Made by a program: the position numbers and the translations under genes. From CAVSVP01 sp963731125 (lineage in GTDB: Bacteria; Pseudomonadota; Gammaproteobacteria; Competibacterales; Competibacteraceae): 64,000 bases of DNA. Location of the stretch: contig CAVSVP010000009.1 in assembly GCA_963731125.1 (NCBI GenBank), forward strand, positions 124,001 through 188,000, written 5' to 3'. Shown one piece after another: positions 52,293-62,243 of the stretch. A model generated the notes under the pieces. It had not been told where the DNA came from, searched no databases, and worked only from the letters and a program-made list of their open reading frames with translations. The first letter of the stretch is position 1. Each line of letters begins with the position of its first letter.

Positions 52293-53501
52293 TTAACTAC
52301 GGTAATCGGCGTTAATCCGTACGTAATCGTAAGACAGATCGGTAGTCCAAATCCGCGCCGTTGCGCCGCCCCGGCCCAACTGGACACGCACGGTGATGTC
52401 GTTACGCGCCATGACCTGCTGACCCTTAGCCTCCGAATATTCCATGGAGCGGCTGCCATTGCGGACGATGCACAGTTCGTCCAGGTAAATTACAATGTCC
52501 TCGCTACGCAAGGCTCGCAGTCCGGACCGACCGATGGCAGCTAAGAGGCGGCCCCAATTAGGATCCGAGGCGAAAAAGGCGGTTTTAACCAGGGGGGAGT
52601 GCGCGATAGTGTAAGCCACCTGCCGACATTCGGCGACATTATGGCCCTGCTCGACTTGGATGGTTATAAACTTGGTAGCCCCCTCGCCATCGCGCACGAT
52701 TGCTTGTGCCAACTCAATCGCTACCGCCGATAAGGAAGCCTTAAAGTTACCGTAGCTGGTATCACCTGCAGTGATGCACAATCCCGCTTGATCAGTGGCT
52801 AGCAGCACGCAGGCGTCATTGGTTGAAGTATCGCCATCCACGGTAATAGCATTAAAAGAATCACCAACTATCTCTCTTAGGCAGCGCTGCAGAAGGTCTT
52901 TCTCCACGCCGGCGTCGGTCGCAATAAAAGCCAGCATGGTTGCCATATCCGGCCTGATCATGCCGGCTCCTTTCGCCATACCGGTTATCGTCACGACACG
53001 GTCGCCGCAAATCACGCGTTTGGATACCACTTTAGGCCGGGTATCGGTGGTCATAATACCTTTGGCAGCCGTAAGCCAACCTTCCGGGCGTAAGTCGGCT
53101 AACGCCTTAGGCAGTCCGGCCAGGATTCGCGCGACCGGCAATGGTTCACCAATCACGCCGGTGGAAAACGGTAGCACTGCTTCGCGAGAACATCCCGTCA
53201 GCTCGGCCAGTGCGGTGCAGGTAGCCTTGGCATCCGCCAACCCGCTGCGGCCGGTACCCGCATTGGCATTGCCGGCGTTGATCACCAGATAGCGGGGCAT
53301 GCTGCGGGACAAATGATGCCTTGCCACCGTTACCGGGGCGGCGCAGAAGGCGTTGCGAGTAAAGACAGCGGCACAGCGGCTAGTGGGCATAATTTCCAGC
53401 AGAACTAAATCGGGGCGGTCAGCATAGCGAATACCGGCACAGACGGTACCCAGGCGGACGCCGGCTACAGGAAGCGGTGCTAAACTCATAGGGTCGGCCA
53501 T
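52293..53501 (-). CDS. argJ: Glutamate N-acetyltransferase / amino-acid acetyltransferase ArgJ
   Basis: Arginine synthesis enzyme that moves acetyl from N-acetylornithine to glutamate. The start at 53501 (MADPMSLAPLPVAGVRLG) gives 402 residues, the normal length; an upstream start overlaps secA. The precursor is self-cleaved before the Thr in MIRPDMATMLAFI, which becomes the nucleophile. Other blocks are NAGNANAGTG, STGVIGEPLPVARI and SDPNWGRLLAAIGRSG. It lies 26 bases after the secA stop. Confidence 0.95.
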   Translation of the reverse strand: MADPMSLAPLPVAGVRLGTVCAGIRYADRPDLVLLEIMPTSRCAAVFTRNAFCAAPVTVARHHLSRSMPRYLVINAGNANAGTGRSGLADAKATCTALAELTGCSREAVLPFSTGVIGEPLPVARILAGLPKALADLRPEGWLTAAKGIMTTDTRPKVVSKRVICGDRVVTITGMAKGAGMIRPDMATMLAFIATDAGVEKDLLQRCLREIVGDSFNAITVDGDTSTNDACVLLATDQAGLCITAGDTSYGNFKASLSAVAIELAQAIVRDGEGATKFITIQVEQGHNVAECRQVAYTIAHSPLVKTAFFASDPNWGRLLAAIGRSGLRALRSEDIVIYLDELCIVRNGSRSMEYSEAKGQQVMARNDITVRVQLGRGGATARIWTTDLSYDYVRINADYRS

Positions 53502-53527
53502 AGGCAACGACAGGGGATCTGCGCCGA

Positions 53528-56239
53528 TTAATTCAAGCGACCGTGGCAATGCTTGTATTTCTTCCCGGAACCACAGGGACAAGACTCGTTACGGCCAATT
53601 TTGCGACCCTCACGCACAAAAGGCGTATGCACCGCCCTTTCCTCAGCCTCCGGCGGTTCGTCCTCTTCGCCCCCGGCCAGCGCCGAGACTTCGGCATGCT
53701 CATAATGCCGCGCCGGACTAGGCCGGCGCGGCTCGGGTTGAGGTTCAGGCGCGGTTTGAAAATGCATCCGCGATACAAAACTTACCACATCGTGCTGGAT
53801 GCGCTCCAACATGGCCGAAAACATTTCGAAGGCTTCACGCTTATATTCCTGCTTTGGATTTTTTTGCGCATAACCGCGCAGGTGGATACCCTGGCGTAGA
53901 TAATCCATAGCGGCAAGATGTTCTTTCCAAAGAGAATCTAAGACTTCCAGCAGAATCTTTTTCTCAAAAAAGCGCATAATAGGAGCGCCCACCTGAGCCT
54001 CCTTCTCTCCATAGATACGCTCCAGTTCTTCCAAAATTCGAGCTCTCAGGGCTTCCTCGTGCAAAGAGGCATCGGCCTCCAACCAGCCCCGAAGGTTTAA
54101 TCGTAAACCGAAATCTTTTTCCAGAGCCGCTTCCAAACCCGCTACGTCCCATTGCTCTTCCAGACTCTGGGGAGCAATATAGGTATTGATCTCCCGGTTA
54201 ACAACTTCTTCTCGCATGGACGCGATAGTGTCGGATACATCATCGGCTGCCATCAGCTCATTACGCTGACTATAGATCACTTTCCGTTGATCGTTGGCAA
54301 CGTCGTCGAATTCGAGTAGGTTTTTGCGGATATCAAAGTTATGAGCTTCCACCTTACGCTGAGCATTTTCGATGGCCTTGGTCACCCACGGGTGCTCGAT
54401 TGCCTCCCCTTGTTGCATACCCAGTTTTTGCATCAGACCAGATACGCGGTCGGAAGCAAAAATGCGCATCAAATTATCCTCAAGAGATAAATAAAATCGG
54501 CTGGAACCGGGATCGCCCTGACGGCCCGAACGGCCGCGCAGTTGATTGTCAATGCGGCGCGATTCATGGCGTTCGGTGCCAATAATATGCAAACCACCGG
54601 CAGCCACAACCTTATCATGCAAAAGCTGCCACTCTTTTTTAAGTTTCTGCCGGATAAGTTCATCAGCCTCGGGATTCAGCGCCTCCAGATGCGCTTGCAA
54701 ACTACCGCCTAGCACGATGTCAGTGCCGCGTCCTGCCATATTGGTGGCAATCGTCACCGCACCCGGCCGCCCAGCCTGTGCAATGATTTCTGCTTCCCGC
54801 TCATGTTGCTTGGCGTTCAAGACCTGATGAGAAACTTTTTCCTTGCTCAACAGCTTGGCCAGAAACTCCGAGATTTCGATGGAAGTGGTACCTACCAGCA
54901 CCGGCTGACTACGGCGATGGCAATCGCGAATATCCTCCAGAACAGCATCATACTTCTCCTTGCTCGTGAGAAAAACCATATCGCCTAAATCATTTCTAAT
55001 CATAGACTTATGGGTAGGTATGACAACAACTTCCAGGCCATAGATCTGTTGAAATTCGTAAGCCTCAGTGTCCGCCGTGCCGGTCATTCCGGACAACTTG
55101 TTGTACAGGCGGAAATAATTCTGAAAGGTAATAGAAGCCAGCGTTTGGTTCTCGGACTGGATAGCCACGTCTTCCTTGGCCTCGATAGCCTGGTGCAGAC
55201 CGTCGGACCAACGCCGGCCTGGCATAGTGCGACCTGTGAATTCATCAACGATGACAACCTGGTTATTACGGACAATATAATCCACGTCCCGCTGAAACAG
55301 CGCATGGGCTCGTAAACAAGCGCTTAGATGATGAAACAGGCTGAGATTAGCGGCATCGTAGAGGCTTTCACCTTCCCGCAACAGCCCTCCTTCCAGCAGA
55401 AGTTCTTCAATATGCTGATGACCTTCTTCGGTTAAATAGGCTTGCTTGACTTTCTCATCCACCGAGTAATCGCCCGGCCCCTCTTCATTCTCTTGGCGGG
55501 TTAGCTGTGGGATGATAGCGTTGATACGCCGATAAAAATCCGAACTTTCTTCGGCCGGACCCGAAATAATCAGCGGAGTGCGGGCCTCGTCGATCAGAAT
55601 GGAATCGACTTCGTCGACCACGGCGAAGTTAAGCTCCCGTTGGACTTTCTGATCCAAGCTGAACGCCATATTGTCGCGTAAGTAATCGAAACCGAACTCA
55701 TTGTTGGTGCCGTAAATAATATCCGCGTGATAAGCCGCGCGTTTCTCCTCGAAATTCATACCAGCCACCACCACGCCGGTCGTTAATCCCAGGAAATCGT
55801 AAAGCTTGCCCATCCATTGGGCATCGCGGCGGGCTAGATAGTCGTTTACAGTAATGACGTGCACACCCTTGCCGGACAAGGCATTGAGATAGACAGCCAG
55901 CGTAGCGACCAATGTTTTACCTTCACCCGTACGCATCTCGGCGATCTTGCCTTCGTGCAAGACGATGCCACCGATCAGTTGCACATCAAAGTGGCGCATC
56001 TCCAAGGTGCGTTTACCCGCCTCACGCACTACCGCAAAGGCCTCCGGCAGCAAAGCATCTAAAGCCTCTCCCTCCGCCACACGAGTTTTGAATTCCACTG
56101 TTTTGGCGCGCAGTTCGGCGTTTGTCAGCGCCTCGCAGACAGGCTCTAAAATATTAATCCGCTCGACGATCTTGTGCATCCGTTTAAGCACTCGATCGTT
56201 ACGGCTGCCAAAAATCTTTTTTAAAACGTTACCGACCAT
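53528..56239 (-). CDS. secA: Preprotein translocase ATPase SecA
   Basis: Motor of the Sec pathway at the inner membrane, 903 residues. Walker A MRTGEGKTLVATLA lies near 103-116, followed by VITVNDYLARRDA and the DEAD-type VVDEVDSILIDEARTPLIISG. The second half has TNMAGRGTDIVLGG and RQGDPGSSRFYLSLEDNLMRIF. The C-terminal tail carries the zinc motif CPCGSGKKYKHCHG that binds SecB and phospholipids. Upstream, the 376-base gap to lpxC holds no secM-like gene that I can support. Confidence 0.97.
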   Translation of the reverse strand: MVGNVLKKIFGSRNDRVLKRMHKIVERINILEPVCEALTNAELRAKTVEFKTRVAEGEALDALLPEAFAVVREAGKRTLEMRHFDVQLIGGIVLHEGKIAEMRTGEGKTLVATLAVYLNALSGKGVHVITVNDYLARRDAQWMGKLYDFLGLTTGVVVAGMNFEEKRAAYHADIIYGTNNEFGFDYLRDNMAFSLDQKVQRELNFAVVDEVDSILIDEARTPLIISGPAEESSDFYRRINAIIPQLTRQENEEGPGDYSVDEKVKQAYLTEEGHQHIEELLLEGGLLREGESLYDAANLSLFHHLSACLRAHALFQRDVDYIVRNNQVVIVDEFTGRTMPGRRWSDGLHQAIEAKEDVAIQSENQTLASITFQNYFRLYNKLSGMTGTADTEAYEFQQIYGLEVVVIPTHKSMIRNDLGDMVFLTSKEKYDAVLEDIRDCHRRSQPVLVGTTSIEISEFLAKLLSKEKVSHQVLNAKQHEREAEIIAQAGRPGAVTIATNMAGRGTDIVLGGSLQAHLEALNPEADELIRQKLKKEWQLLHDKVVAAGGLHIIGTERHESRRIDNQLRGRSGRQGDPGSSRFYLSLEDNLMRIFASDRVSGLMQKLGMQQGEAIEHPWVTKAIENAQRKVEAHNFDIRKNLLEFDDVANDQRKVIYSQRNELMAADDVSDTIASMREEVVNREINTYIAPQSLEEQWDVAGLEAALEKDFGLRLNLRGWLEADASLHEEALRARILEELERIYGEKEAQVGAPIMRFFEKKILLEVLDSLWKEHLAAMDYLRQGIHLRGYAQKNPKQEYKREAFEMFSAMLERIQHDVVSFVSRMHFQTAPEPQPEPRRPSPARHYEHAEVSALAGGEEDEPPEAEERAVHTPFVREGRKIGRNESCPCGSGKKYKHCHGRLN

Positions 56240-56615
56240 GAAGGGAACCTTCTGGTAAATTTGCTTAAAATTAAATGTAAAATAATAACCTACTTTATGA
56301 AATTTGCGCAGTATTGGCGCGAGAAGAAGGCACGAAGGCAGCTATCTATCCACCGGCAAAAAGTCCATAAAACCAGTGCATAGCCATGCTAAGACAGATG
56401 CTGAAAGCAGGCCCTTTTGAAACAGGCCATGCAATATGACGATATTGGACATCCATGCACAGGGTTTAGCAAGCTTCCCATTTATCTCTATCTATCACAG
56501 CCGCGCTACCTGAAGAAATAGGTTCTGGTGCGCACGGATGCTTGTTAACGAGCAACGTGTTCATAGTACCGCTGATAGCGAACCGCCAAAGGAAACCCCC
56601 AAGGTTAACCAATAC
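56240..56615. other. 376-base intergenic region between lpxC and secA
   Basis: No gene with family support. E. coli has secM here, but no signal peptide plus arrest-motif frame is evident. The region presumably contains the secA promoter and the lpxC 3' end. No strong terminator was found. Confidence 0.5.
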
Positions 56616-57527
56616 TTATGCCACTTGCGCAGGCTGCAAATAAGAAATTGGCACCGCTTGTTCATCAGCAAACGTGACTTCTTCCCATGCCGAATGATCG
56701 GCCAACAACGCCCGCAAAAGCCGATTGTTAAGGGCATGGCCGGATTTGTAACCGGTAAAACCGCCGATCAGGCTACACCCTAACAAATACAAATCGCCAA
56801 TGGCATCGAGGATTTTATGCTTGACAAATTCGTCACTATACCGTAAACCATCCTCGTTCAAAATTCGGTAATCGTCAATAACTACCGCGTTATCGAGATT
56901 ACCCCCCAAGGCCAACCGGCGTTCCCGTAATTGTTCAATGTCCCTCATAAAACCGAATGTGCGGGCTCGACTAATTTCTTTGACAAACGAGGTCGTAGAA
57001 AAGTTGACCACGGCCTGCTGATATTGTCCTTTGAACAGAGGATGCTTAAAGTCAATGGTGAAGCCAACTTGAAAACCATCGGAAGGATCGAAGCGAGCCC
57101 ATTTATCCTGATCTTTTACCACCACAGAGCGTTTAATGCGGATAAATTTTTTAAAAGCATTCTGTTCCTGAATGCCTGCAGATTGAATCAAAAATACAAA
57201 GGGGCTCGCGCTGCCGTCCATAATAGGCACCTCGCCGGCGCTGACTTCCACACAGGCATTATCGATTCCAAGTCCTGCAAAAGCCGCTAATAAATGTTCA
57301 ACGGTAGAGATGCGGATATTCTCTTTCACCAGCGAAGTAGAAAGCCGGGTATCACCAACATTTAGCGGGTTAGCCTTAATCTCTACGGGGACTGCGAGAT
57401 CCGTGCGCCGGAAAATAATGCCGACATTAGGGGCTGCTGGACGAAGCGTTAGGAGAATCTTTTCCCCAGTGTGCAATCCCACACCGGTGGCTTTAATGAC
57501 ATTTTTCAGGGTGCGCTGCCTAATCAC
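56616..57527 (-). CDS. lpxC: UDP-3-O-acyl-N-acetylglucosamine deacetylase
   Basis: The zinc-dependent committed step of lipid A synthesis. At 303 residues it is full length. It begins MIRQRTLKNVIKATGVGLHTG. Zinc ligands are the His in VEHLLAAFAGLGIDN and the His and Asp in VKHKILDAIGD. FVKEISRARTFGFMRDIEQLR and SLIGGFTGYKSGHALNN are further blocks. The start is GTG with a GGGGGGG run seven bases upstream. It follows ftsZ as in other gammaproteobacteria. Confidence 0.96.
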   Translation of the reverse strand: MIRQRTLKNVIKATGVGLHTGEKILLTLRPAAPNVGIIFRRTDLAVPVEIKANPLNVGDTRLSTSLVKENIRISTVEHLLAAFAGLGIDNACVEVSAGEVPIMDGSASPFVFLIQSAGIQEQNAFKKFIRIKRSVVVKDQDKWARFDPSDGFQVGFTIDFKHPLFKGQYQQAVVNFSTTSFVKEISRARTFGFMRDIEQLRERRLALGGNLDNAVVIDDYRILNEDGLRYSDEFVKHKILDAIGDLYLLGCSLIGGFTGYKSGHALNNRLLRALLADHSAWEEVTFADEQAVPISYLQPAQVA

Positions 57528-57686
57528 CGTTAAGCCCCCCCTGCTCTAAGCCCACTGCACCCATCAACTTCTGATAGTGTTTTTGCTGTTGACAGGTCCT
57601 TCTGAATTTGGCTGAGATCGCGACGATCGGTATATTCATTAGCTGAGATCACTATTGCGCATGGCATCACCACAGGATGCGTCTCA

Positions 57687-57714
57687 TCATTACAACTTTG
57701 TTATTATTTTGCAA
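57687..57714 (-). promoter_or_regulatory. Possible sigma-70 promoter of lpxC
   Basis: On the minus strand TTGCAA (57714-57709) and TAATGA (57692-57687) are 16 bases apart, about 160 bases before the lpxC start. The 335-base gap between ftsZ and lpxC is otherwise without features I can support, apart from two GCTGAGATC copies near 57609 and 57641. Confidence 0.25.
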
Positions 57715-57862
57715 CTACTGTTGATAAGGTAGCACGAGGTGTTTTTTCTCAGCAACTCTATTATGACTTTCCAGCCGTCCAAGAAAGTTAACCGGAACCG
57801 TTCCGCAATCATCTTACCAGGGAAAGATTCCGGTACTTCACTTGCAAAATAACCACGCTACG

Positions 57863-59035
57863 TTAATCGGCTTGACGCCGCAGAAATGCAGGAATATCCA
57901 AGTAGTCCATATTATTCTCAGCACGTTCCGTCACGCCGTCACCTGCAGGCTTCTGCCGCCCGCTGCTTGGGCGGTGTTCCGAGCGAGAATGATCTTTATA
58001 ACCTCCCATTGCTCCTGCCTTCTGGACTAACTTCACTGATTGCGCTGAAGCTGCTTCGTGAACTTCGCTAGACTTGCCGGCTTGACCAATACCAGTGGCC
58101 ACGATAGTCACCCGCAGCTCGTTTTGCATCTCTGGGTCAATCACAGCTCCTACCACGACCATAGCGTCTTCCGAAGCGAGATCTTTGATCGTGCTGCCAA
58201 CTTCTTCAAACTCACCAATGGAAATGTCCATGCCTGCAGTCACATTGACCAGCAATCCTTTAGCACCAGCCAGGTTGATGTTTTCTAAAAGAGGACTGGC
58301 AATGGCAGCTTCCGCGGCCTCCCGTGCACGTCCATCACCGACCGCTCGCCCCGTACCCATCATGGCCATTCCCATTTCTCCCATAACGGTGCGCACATCA
58401 GCAAAGTCGACATTGATTAAGCCGGGACGGGTAATAAGCTCAGCAATTCCTTGCACTGCGTTGAGCAGCACATCATTAGCCGCCTTGAAGGCATCCAGAA
58501 GACTGGCTCCCTTGCCCAGAACGATAAGCAGCTTTTCGTTCGGAATGGTAATCAGGGAATCGACGCACTCACTGAGTTCTTGGATACCCTTCATAGCCAC
58601 TTCCATGCGTTTTCTGCCTTCGAAGGGAAAGGGTTTGGTCACCACGGCCACAGTGAGTATATTCATTTCTCGGGCAAGCTGTGCGACTACGGGGGCACCA
58701 CCAGTACCAGTACCTCCTCCCATACCGGCGGTGATAAAGACCATATCGGCTCCTTGCAGGACTTCTTTGATACGTTCCCTGTCCTCCAAAGCCGCCTTAC
58801 GCCCGACTTCAGGGTCAGCGCCAGCGCCTAAACCCTTGGTGATATTAGCTCCTAATTGCAGGGTCGTGCTTATGGTAGACGTTTTGAGGGCTTGTGCGTC
58901 TGTGTTGGCACAGACAAAATCCACCCCTTCAATATTGGCACTTATCATATGTTGGACAGCATTACTGCCACCGCCGCCGACTCCAATGACCTTGATCACA
59001 GCATTTTCCGTATGTGCATCCATTAATTCAAACAT
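57863..59035 (-). CDS. ftsZ: Cell division GTPase FtsZ
   Basis: The tubulin-like protein that forms the division ring. Length 390. The nucleotide loop GGGTGTG is at residues 106-112, with VIGVGGGGSNAVQHM near the N terminus and NVDFADVRTVMGEMG in the T7 loop. After a variable linker the C-terminal conserved peptide LDIPAFLRRQAD is intact, for binding FtsA, ZipA and ZapD. It lies 30 bases after ftsA. Confidence 0.98.
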   Translation of the reverse strand: MFELMDAHTENAVIKVIGVGGGGSNAVQHMISANIEGVDFVCANTDAQALKTSTISTTLQLGANITKGLGAGADPEVGRKAALEDRERIKEVLQGADMVFITAGMGGGTGTGGAPVVAQLAREMNILTVAVVTKPFPFEGRKRMEVAMKGIQELSECVDSLITIPNEKLLIVLGKGASLLDAFKAANDVLLNAVQGIAELITRPGLINVDFADVRTVMGEMGMAMMGTGRAVGDGRAREAAEAAIASPLLENINLAGAKGLLVNVTAGMDISIGEFEEVGSTIKDLASEDAMVVVGAVIDPEMQNELRVTIVATGIGQAGKSSEVHEAASAQSVKLVQKAGAMGGYKDHSRSEHRPSSGRQKPAGDGVTERAENNMDYLDIPAFLRRQAD

Positions 59036-59065
59036 AGCAGCATCTCCTCAGAAGTTATTTTTTCA

Positions 59066-60310
59066 TTACATTAAAAAATTAAAATTCCCTAGAAACCAGC
59101 TTCTCATCCGAGCTAATAAGCCTTTTTTGCCTCCTAATAACGAGGTACTCACTTTTGTCGACCGATTTTCATTGCCGGATAACAATAAACCCACAGCTGT
59201 TGCATATACCGGATTGCAAATCACCTCTTCCAAGCCTCTTACATAACGCGGTAATCCCTGCCGCACTGGCACATCGAACACTTCCCCAGCTAACTCCACA
59301 ACACCTTCCGTACTCGTGCTTCCTCCGGTCAACACAATACCTGCAGCAATAAAGTCTTCATAACCGCTACGCTGCAACTCTGCCTGCACTAAGGATAATA
59401 GCTCCTCATAACGTGGCTCCACTACCTCTGCCAACGTTTGCCGAGATAATCGACGCGGCGCCCGTTCCCCCACACTGGCAACTTCAATGGTTTCATCAGG
59501 ACTCGCTAATTGGGTAAGGCAACAGGCATATTTAATTTTGATTTCTTCAGCATGCTGGGTCGGCGTCCGTAATGCCACGGCGATGTCATTCGTGACTTGA
59601 TCACCGGCAATGGGAATCACTGCGGTATGATTAATGGCGCCATTAGTAAAGACAGCGATATCAGTTGTACCACCGCCGATATCCACCAAACATACCCCTA
59701 ATTCCTTTTCATCCTCGCTTAATACCGCTCGACTAGACGCTAATTGTTCTAAAATGATATCATCCACTTCCAATCCGCAGCGACGGATACACTTTACGAT
59801 ATTCTGAGCGGCACTGACGGCTCCCGTCACTATATGGACTTTTGCCTCTAGGCGCACGCCGGACATACCTACGGGATCGTGAATACCTTCCTGATTATCG
59901 ATGATGAATTCCTGAGGCAGGATATGCAGGATTTTCTGATCAGCAGGGATCGCAACGACTCGAGCCGCTTCGATGACTCTCTCCACATCTTCAGGGGTCA
60001 CCTCTTTGTTTCTTATTGCTGTCACCCCATGGGAATTCAAGCTGCGGATATGACTCCCTGCGATGCCGGTGCAGACAGAATGAATCTTGCAATTCGCCAT
60101 CCGCTCTGCCTCATCCACAGCTTGTTGAATAGATTGCACAGTGGATTCAATATTTACGACCACTCCTTTTTTTAACCCTCGGGAGGGATGGGAGCCAAAA
60201 CCTACTACCTCGATTTCACCATCTGCATCGACTTCGCCCACAATGGCCACCACCTTCGAGGTACCAATGTCAAGGCCGACAATCATGTTTCTATCGTCTT
60301 TTCTAGCCAT
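59066..60310 (-). CDS. ftsA: Cell division protein FtsA
   Basis: Actin-like protein tethering FtsZ to the membrane. It has MIVGLDIGTSKVVAIVGEV (phosphate 1), LVDIGGGTTDIAVFTNG (phosphate 2), and GIVLTGGSTSTEGVVELA (adenosine motif). The C-terminal amphipathic helix (LLARMRSWFLGNF) is the membrane-targeting sequence. Length 414. Confidence 0.97.
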   Translation of the reverse strand: MARKDDRNMIVGLDIGTSKVVAIVGEVDADGEIEVVGFGSHPSRGLKKGVVVNIESTVQSIQQAVDEAERMANCKIHSVCTGIAGSHIRSLNSHGVTAIRNKEVTPEDVERVIEAARVVAIPADQKILHILPQEFIIDNQEGIHDPVGMSGVRLEAKVHIVTGAVSAAQNIVKCIRRCGLEVDDIILEQLASSRAVLSEDEKELGVCLVDIGGGTTDIAVFTNGAINHTAVIPIAGDQVTNDIAVALRTPTQHAEEIKIKYACCLTQLASPDETIEVASVGERAPRRLSRQTLAEVVEPRYEELLSLVQAELQRSGYEDFIAAGIVLTGGSTSTEGVVELAGEVFDVPVRQGLPRYVRGLEEVICNPVYATAVGLLLSGNENRSTKVSTSLLGGKKGLLARMRSWFLGNFNFLM

Positions 60311-60332
60311 AAATTGTTTTTTCCTTGACCCA

Positions 60333-61265
60333 CTAACCGGCCGAATCCAGCGTCAGCGTATCGAGGTGTGTTGGACTTGACATCCCGCTTTCAAACCTTT
60401 CAGGTGCGGTTGGTTTAACACCCTTTTTGAACGGGACCGCTGCAACGGGCGGTTTGCGCCCACTTAGGATAGCTTCTAACAAATGCGCCGCATCCGACGC
60501 TGCCGTCCAACGCACGGCAAAACCGTTACCGTAACGCAAATCTACTGCTGCAATTTTGTCGATGTGGTCGGCCAGGACATGGGGATAAACCGCAGCAAAA
60601 CGCTTTAGCCGCTCAGTAATCTGTTTTCTTCCCAAATAAATTTCTATACCATTGTCAAGCATCAGCCGCCAAGACCGACGCGTGTCTTGCGTTGTTTGAA
60701 CAAGCCGCAACTCCACGCTGTTCAACACAGTGCTGGCTTTCTGATAAGCATGAATAAGCTCCATTTCATGATCATCCGGTCCAATAAGAAGGGGCCAAGA
60801 CTTGGGGTAACGAACGATAGGGGGACTAAAGCGGATACCGTTCACGTCCACTAATTCATTTTGCCCCCAGCGGCCAAAAACGTTACGCTCAGCCAAGCGC
60901 ACGGTTAGCTTATCCGGCCATTGGCGTTGCACTGCAACCCATTCAATCCAAGGATTGGTCAGTAAATTCTCCTGTACTGCAGCAATGTCTAAAGCAAAAA
61001 AATTCTGTCCGAGATAACTCTTTAAAACTGGACTGATATCTTCCCGGGTAACGTTATACAGCGCGCCCTCAATGACTACCTGACGTATGGGAAAACGGTT
61101 AGGATCAAGCACCCTCTGCCACGCCACATGGAACCCGACAGCGAGCCCAACCAGCACAAGCGCCACACCAAACCAGCGCAGTCTAGAAAGCCAAACCGCT
61201 TTCCGCTGTCCTGGTACATGTCTCGGTCGAACACTTGCTCCACGCTTTCTCTTAAGCCTCAGCAT
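60333..61265 (-). CDS. ftsQ: Cell division protein FtsQ
   Basis: A bitopic divisome protein. A basic cytoplasmic tail precedes a single span (about 30-52). The periplasmic POTRA domain follows (IRQVVIEGALYNVTREDISPVLKSYL), then the beta domain (WVAVQRQWPDKLTVRLAERNVFGRWG). It links FtsK to FtsB and FtsL. The 310 residues include a slightly long C-terminal tail (TAPERFESGMSSPTHLDTL). It lies between ddl and ftsA. Confidence 0.95.
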   Translation of the reverse strand: MLRLKRKRGASVRPRHVPGQRKAVWLSRLRWFGVALVLVGLAVGFHVAWQRVLDPNRFPIRQVVIEGALYNVTREDISPVLKSYLGQNFFALDIAAVQENLLTNPWIEWVAVQRQWPDKLTVRLAERNVFGRWGQNELVDVNGIRFSPPIVRYPKSWPLLIGPDDHEMELIHAYQKASTVLNSVELRLVQTTQDTRRSWRLMLDNGIEIYLGRKQITERLKRFAAVYPHVLADHIDKIAAVDLRYGNGFAVRWTAASDAAHLLEAILSGRKPPVAAVPFKKGVKPTAPERFESGMSSPTHLDTLTLDSAG

Positions 61266-61289
61266 CGTTATCCACCCGTTTATCTTTCA

Positions 61290-62243
61290 CTAGCCTGTGG
61301 ACCGCGCTGTGCTGGTTTCCAGAATACGCCAGACCAGAGTTTGGAAATCTAGTCCGCCAACTCCGGCAGCTATAGGAACTAAACTATGATTTGTCATACC
61401 CGGCACCGTATTCACTTCTAGTAACCAAGGCTTTTTTTGTTCATCAACCATAAAGTCCACGCGCCCCCAACCATAGCCGTCTAAAGCGGAGAAGGCTTGC
61501 GCAACCAGCGCCCGCAGCTCGGCCTCCTGAACGTCGTCTAACCCGCAAGGACAGTGATAATGCGTATCCTCAGCATGGTATTTAGCTTCAAAATCGTAAA
61601 ATTCCCGGGGCGTTTCCAAGCGAATCAGCGGAAAAACTTCGCCTTGGAGAATGGCTCCCGTATACTCCTGCCCGGTTATCCAAGGCTCCACCAGAACTGG
61701 AGAACGCCAACGCTCGGCCTGCTCCCATGCAGCCTGGAACTGCTCCGGTTCAGTCACTCGGCTAACCCCGATGCTAGAACCTTCCCGGGTCGGCTTGATT
61801 GCTAAAGGCAGTCCAAATTCAGCGATAATGGTCTCTATTTCGATCTGGCTATCCAATACGCGAAAGCAGGGTGTTGGTAGCCCTATGCCCTGCCATAACT
61901 GTTTAGTGCGCAGCTTGTCCATACCAAGAGCAGAGGCAAGTACACCACTTCCCGTGTATGGCAAGCCTAATATTTCGAGAGCCCCCTGAATCAGGCCGTC
62001 TTCACCACCACGACCGTGAAGAACGATGAATACCCGGTCGTAATTTTCCTTGCACAGAATGTCCAGCACTCTTTCGTCAACATCAATGCCGTGGGCGTCC
62101 ACTCCCTGAGCGCATAGTGCTTTTAGCACTGCACTACCACTTTTAAGAGATACCCCTCGCTCTGCCGACTGACCACCCATAAGTACAGCTACCTTGCCAA
62201 ATTCCCTAGCATTTTTAATGCTATTACGTTGTTCTCTCAACAT
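61290..62243 (-). CDS. ddlB: D-alanine-D-alanine ligase
   Basis: ATP-grasp ligase that makes the D-Ala-D-Ala dipeptide for peptidoglycan. Family blocks: VAVLMGGQSAERGVSLKSG, FIVLHGRGGEDGLIQGALEILG, KPTREGSSIGVSRV and VDFMVDEQKKPWLLEVNTVPGMTNHSLVP. Length 317. Its start overlaps the murB stop by seven bases. Confidence 0.96.
   Translation of the reverse strand: MLREQRNSIKNAREFGKVAVLMGGQSAERGVSLKSGSAVLKALCAQGVDAHGIDVDERVLDILCKENYDRVFIVLHGRGGEDGLIQGALEILGLPYTGSGVLASALGMDKLRTKQLWQGIGLPTPCFRVLDSQIEIETIIAEFGLPLAIKPTREGSSIGVSRVTEPEQFQAAWEQAERWRSPVLVEPWITGQEYTGAILQGEVFPLIRLETPREFYDFEAKYHAEDTHYHCPCGLDDVQEAELRALVAQAFSALDGYGWGRVDFMVDEQKKPWLLEVNTVPGMTNHSLVPIAAGVGGLDFQTLVWRILETSTARSTG

Noticed and set aside
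56240..56615. Possible secM between lpxC and secA
   Set aside because: The 81-residue plus-strand frame is on the wrong strand and no minus-strand signal-peptide protein with an arrest motif is seen.
58095..59246. 383-residue open frame antisense to ftsZ
   Set aside because: Its low-complexity Ser/Pro/Ala composition is the mirror of ftsZ codons; ftsZ is certain on the other strand.
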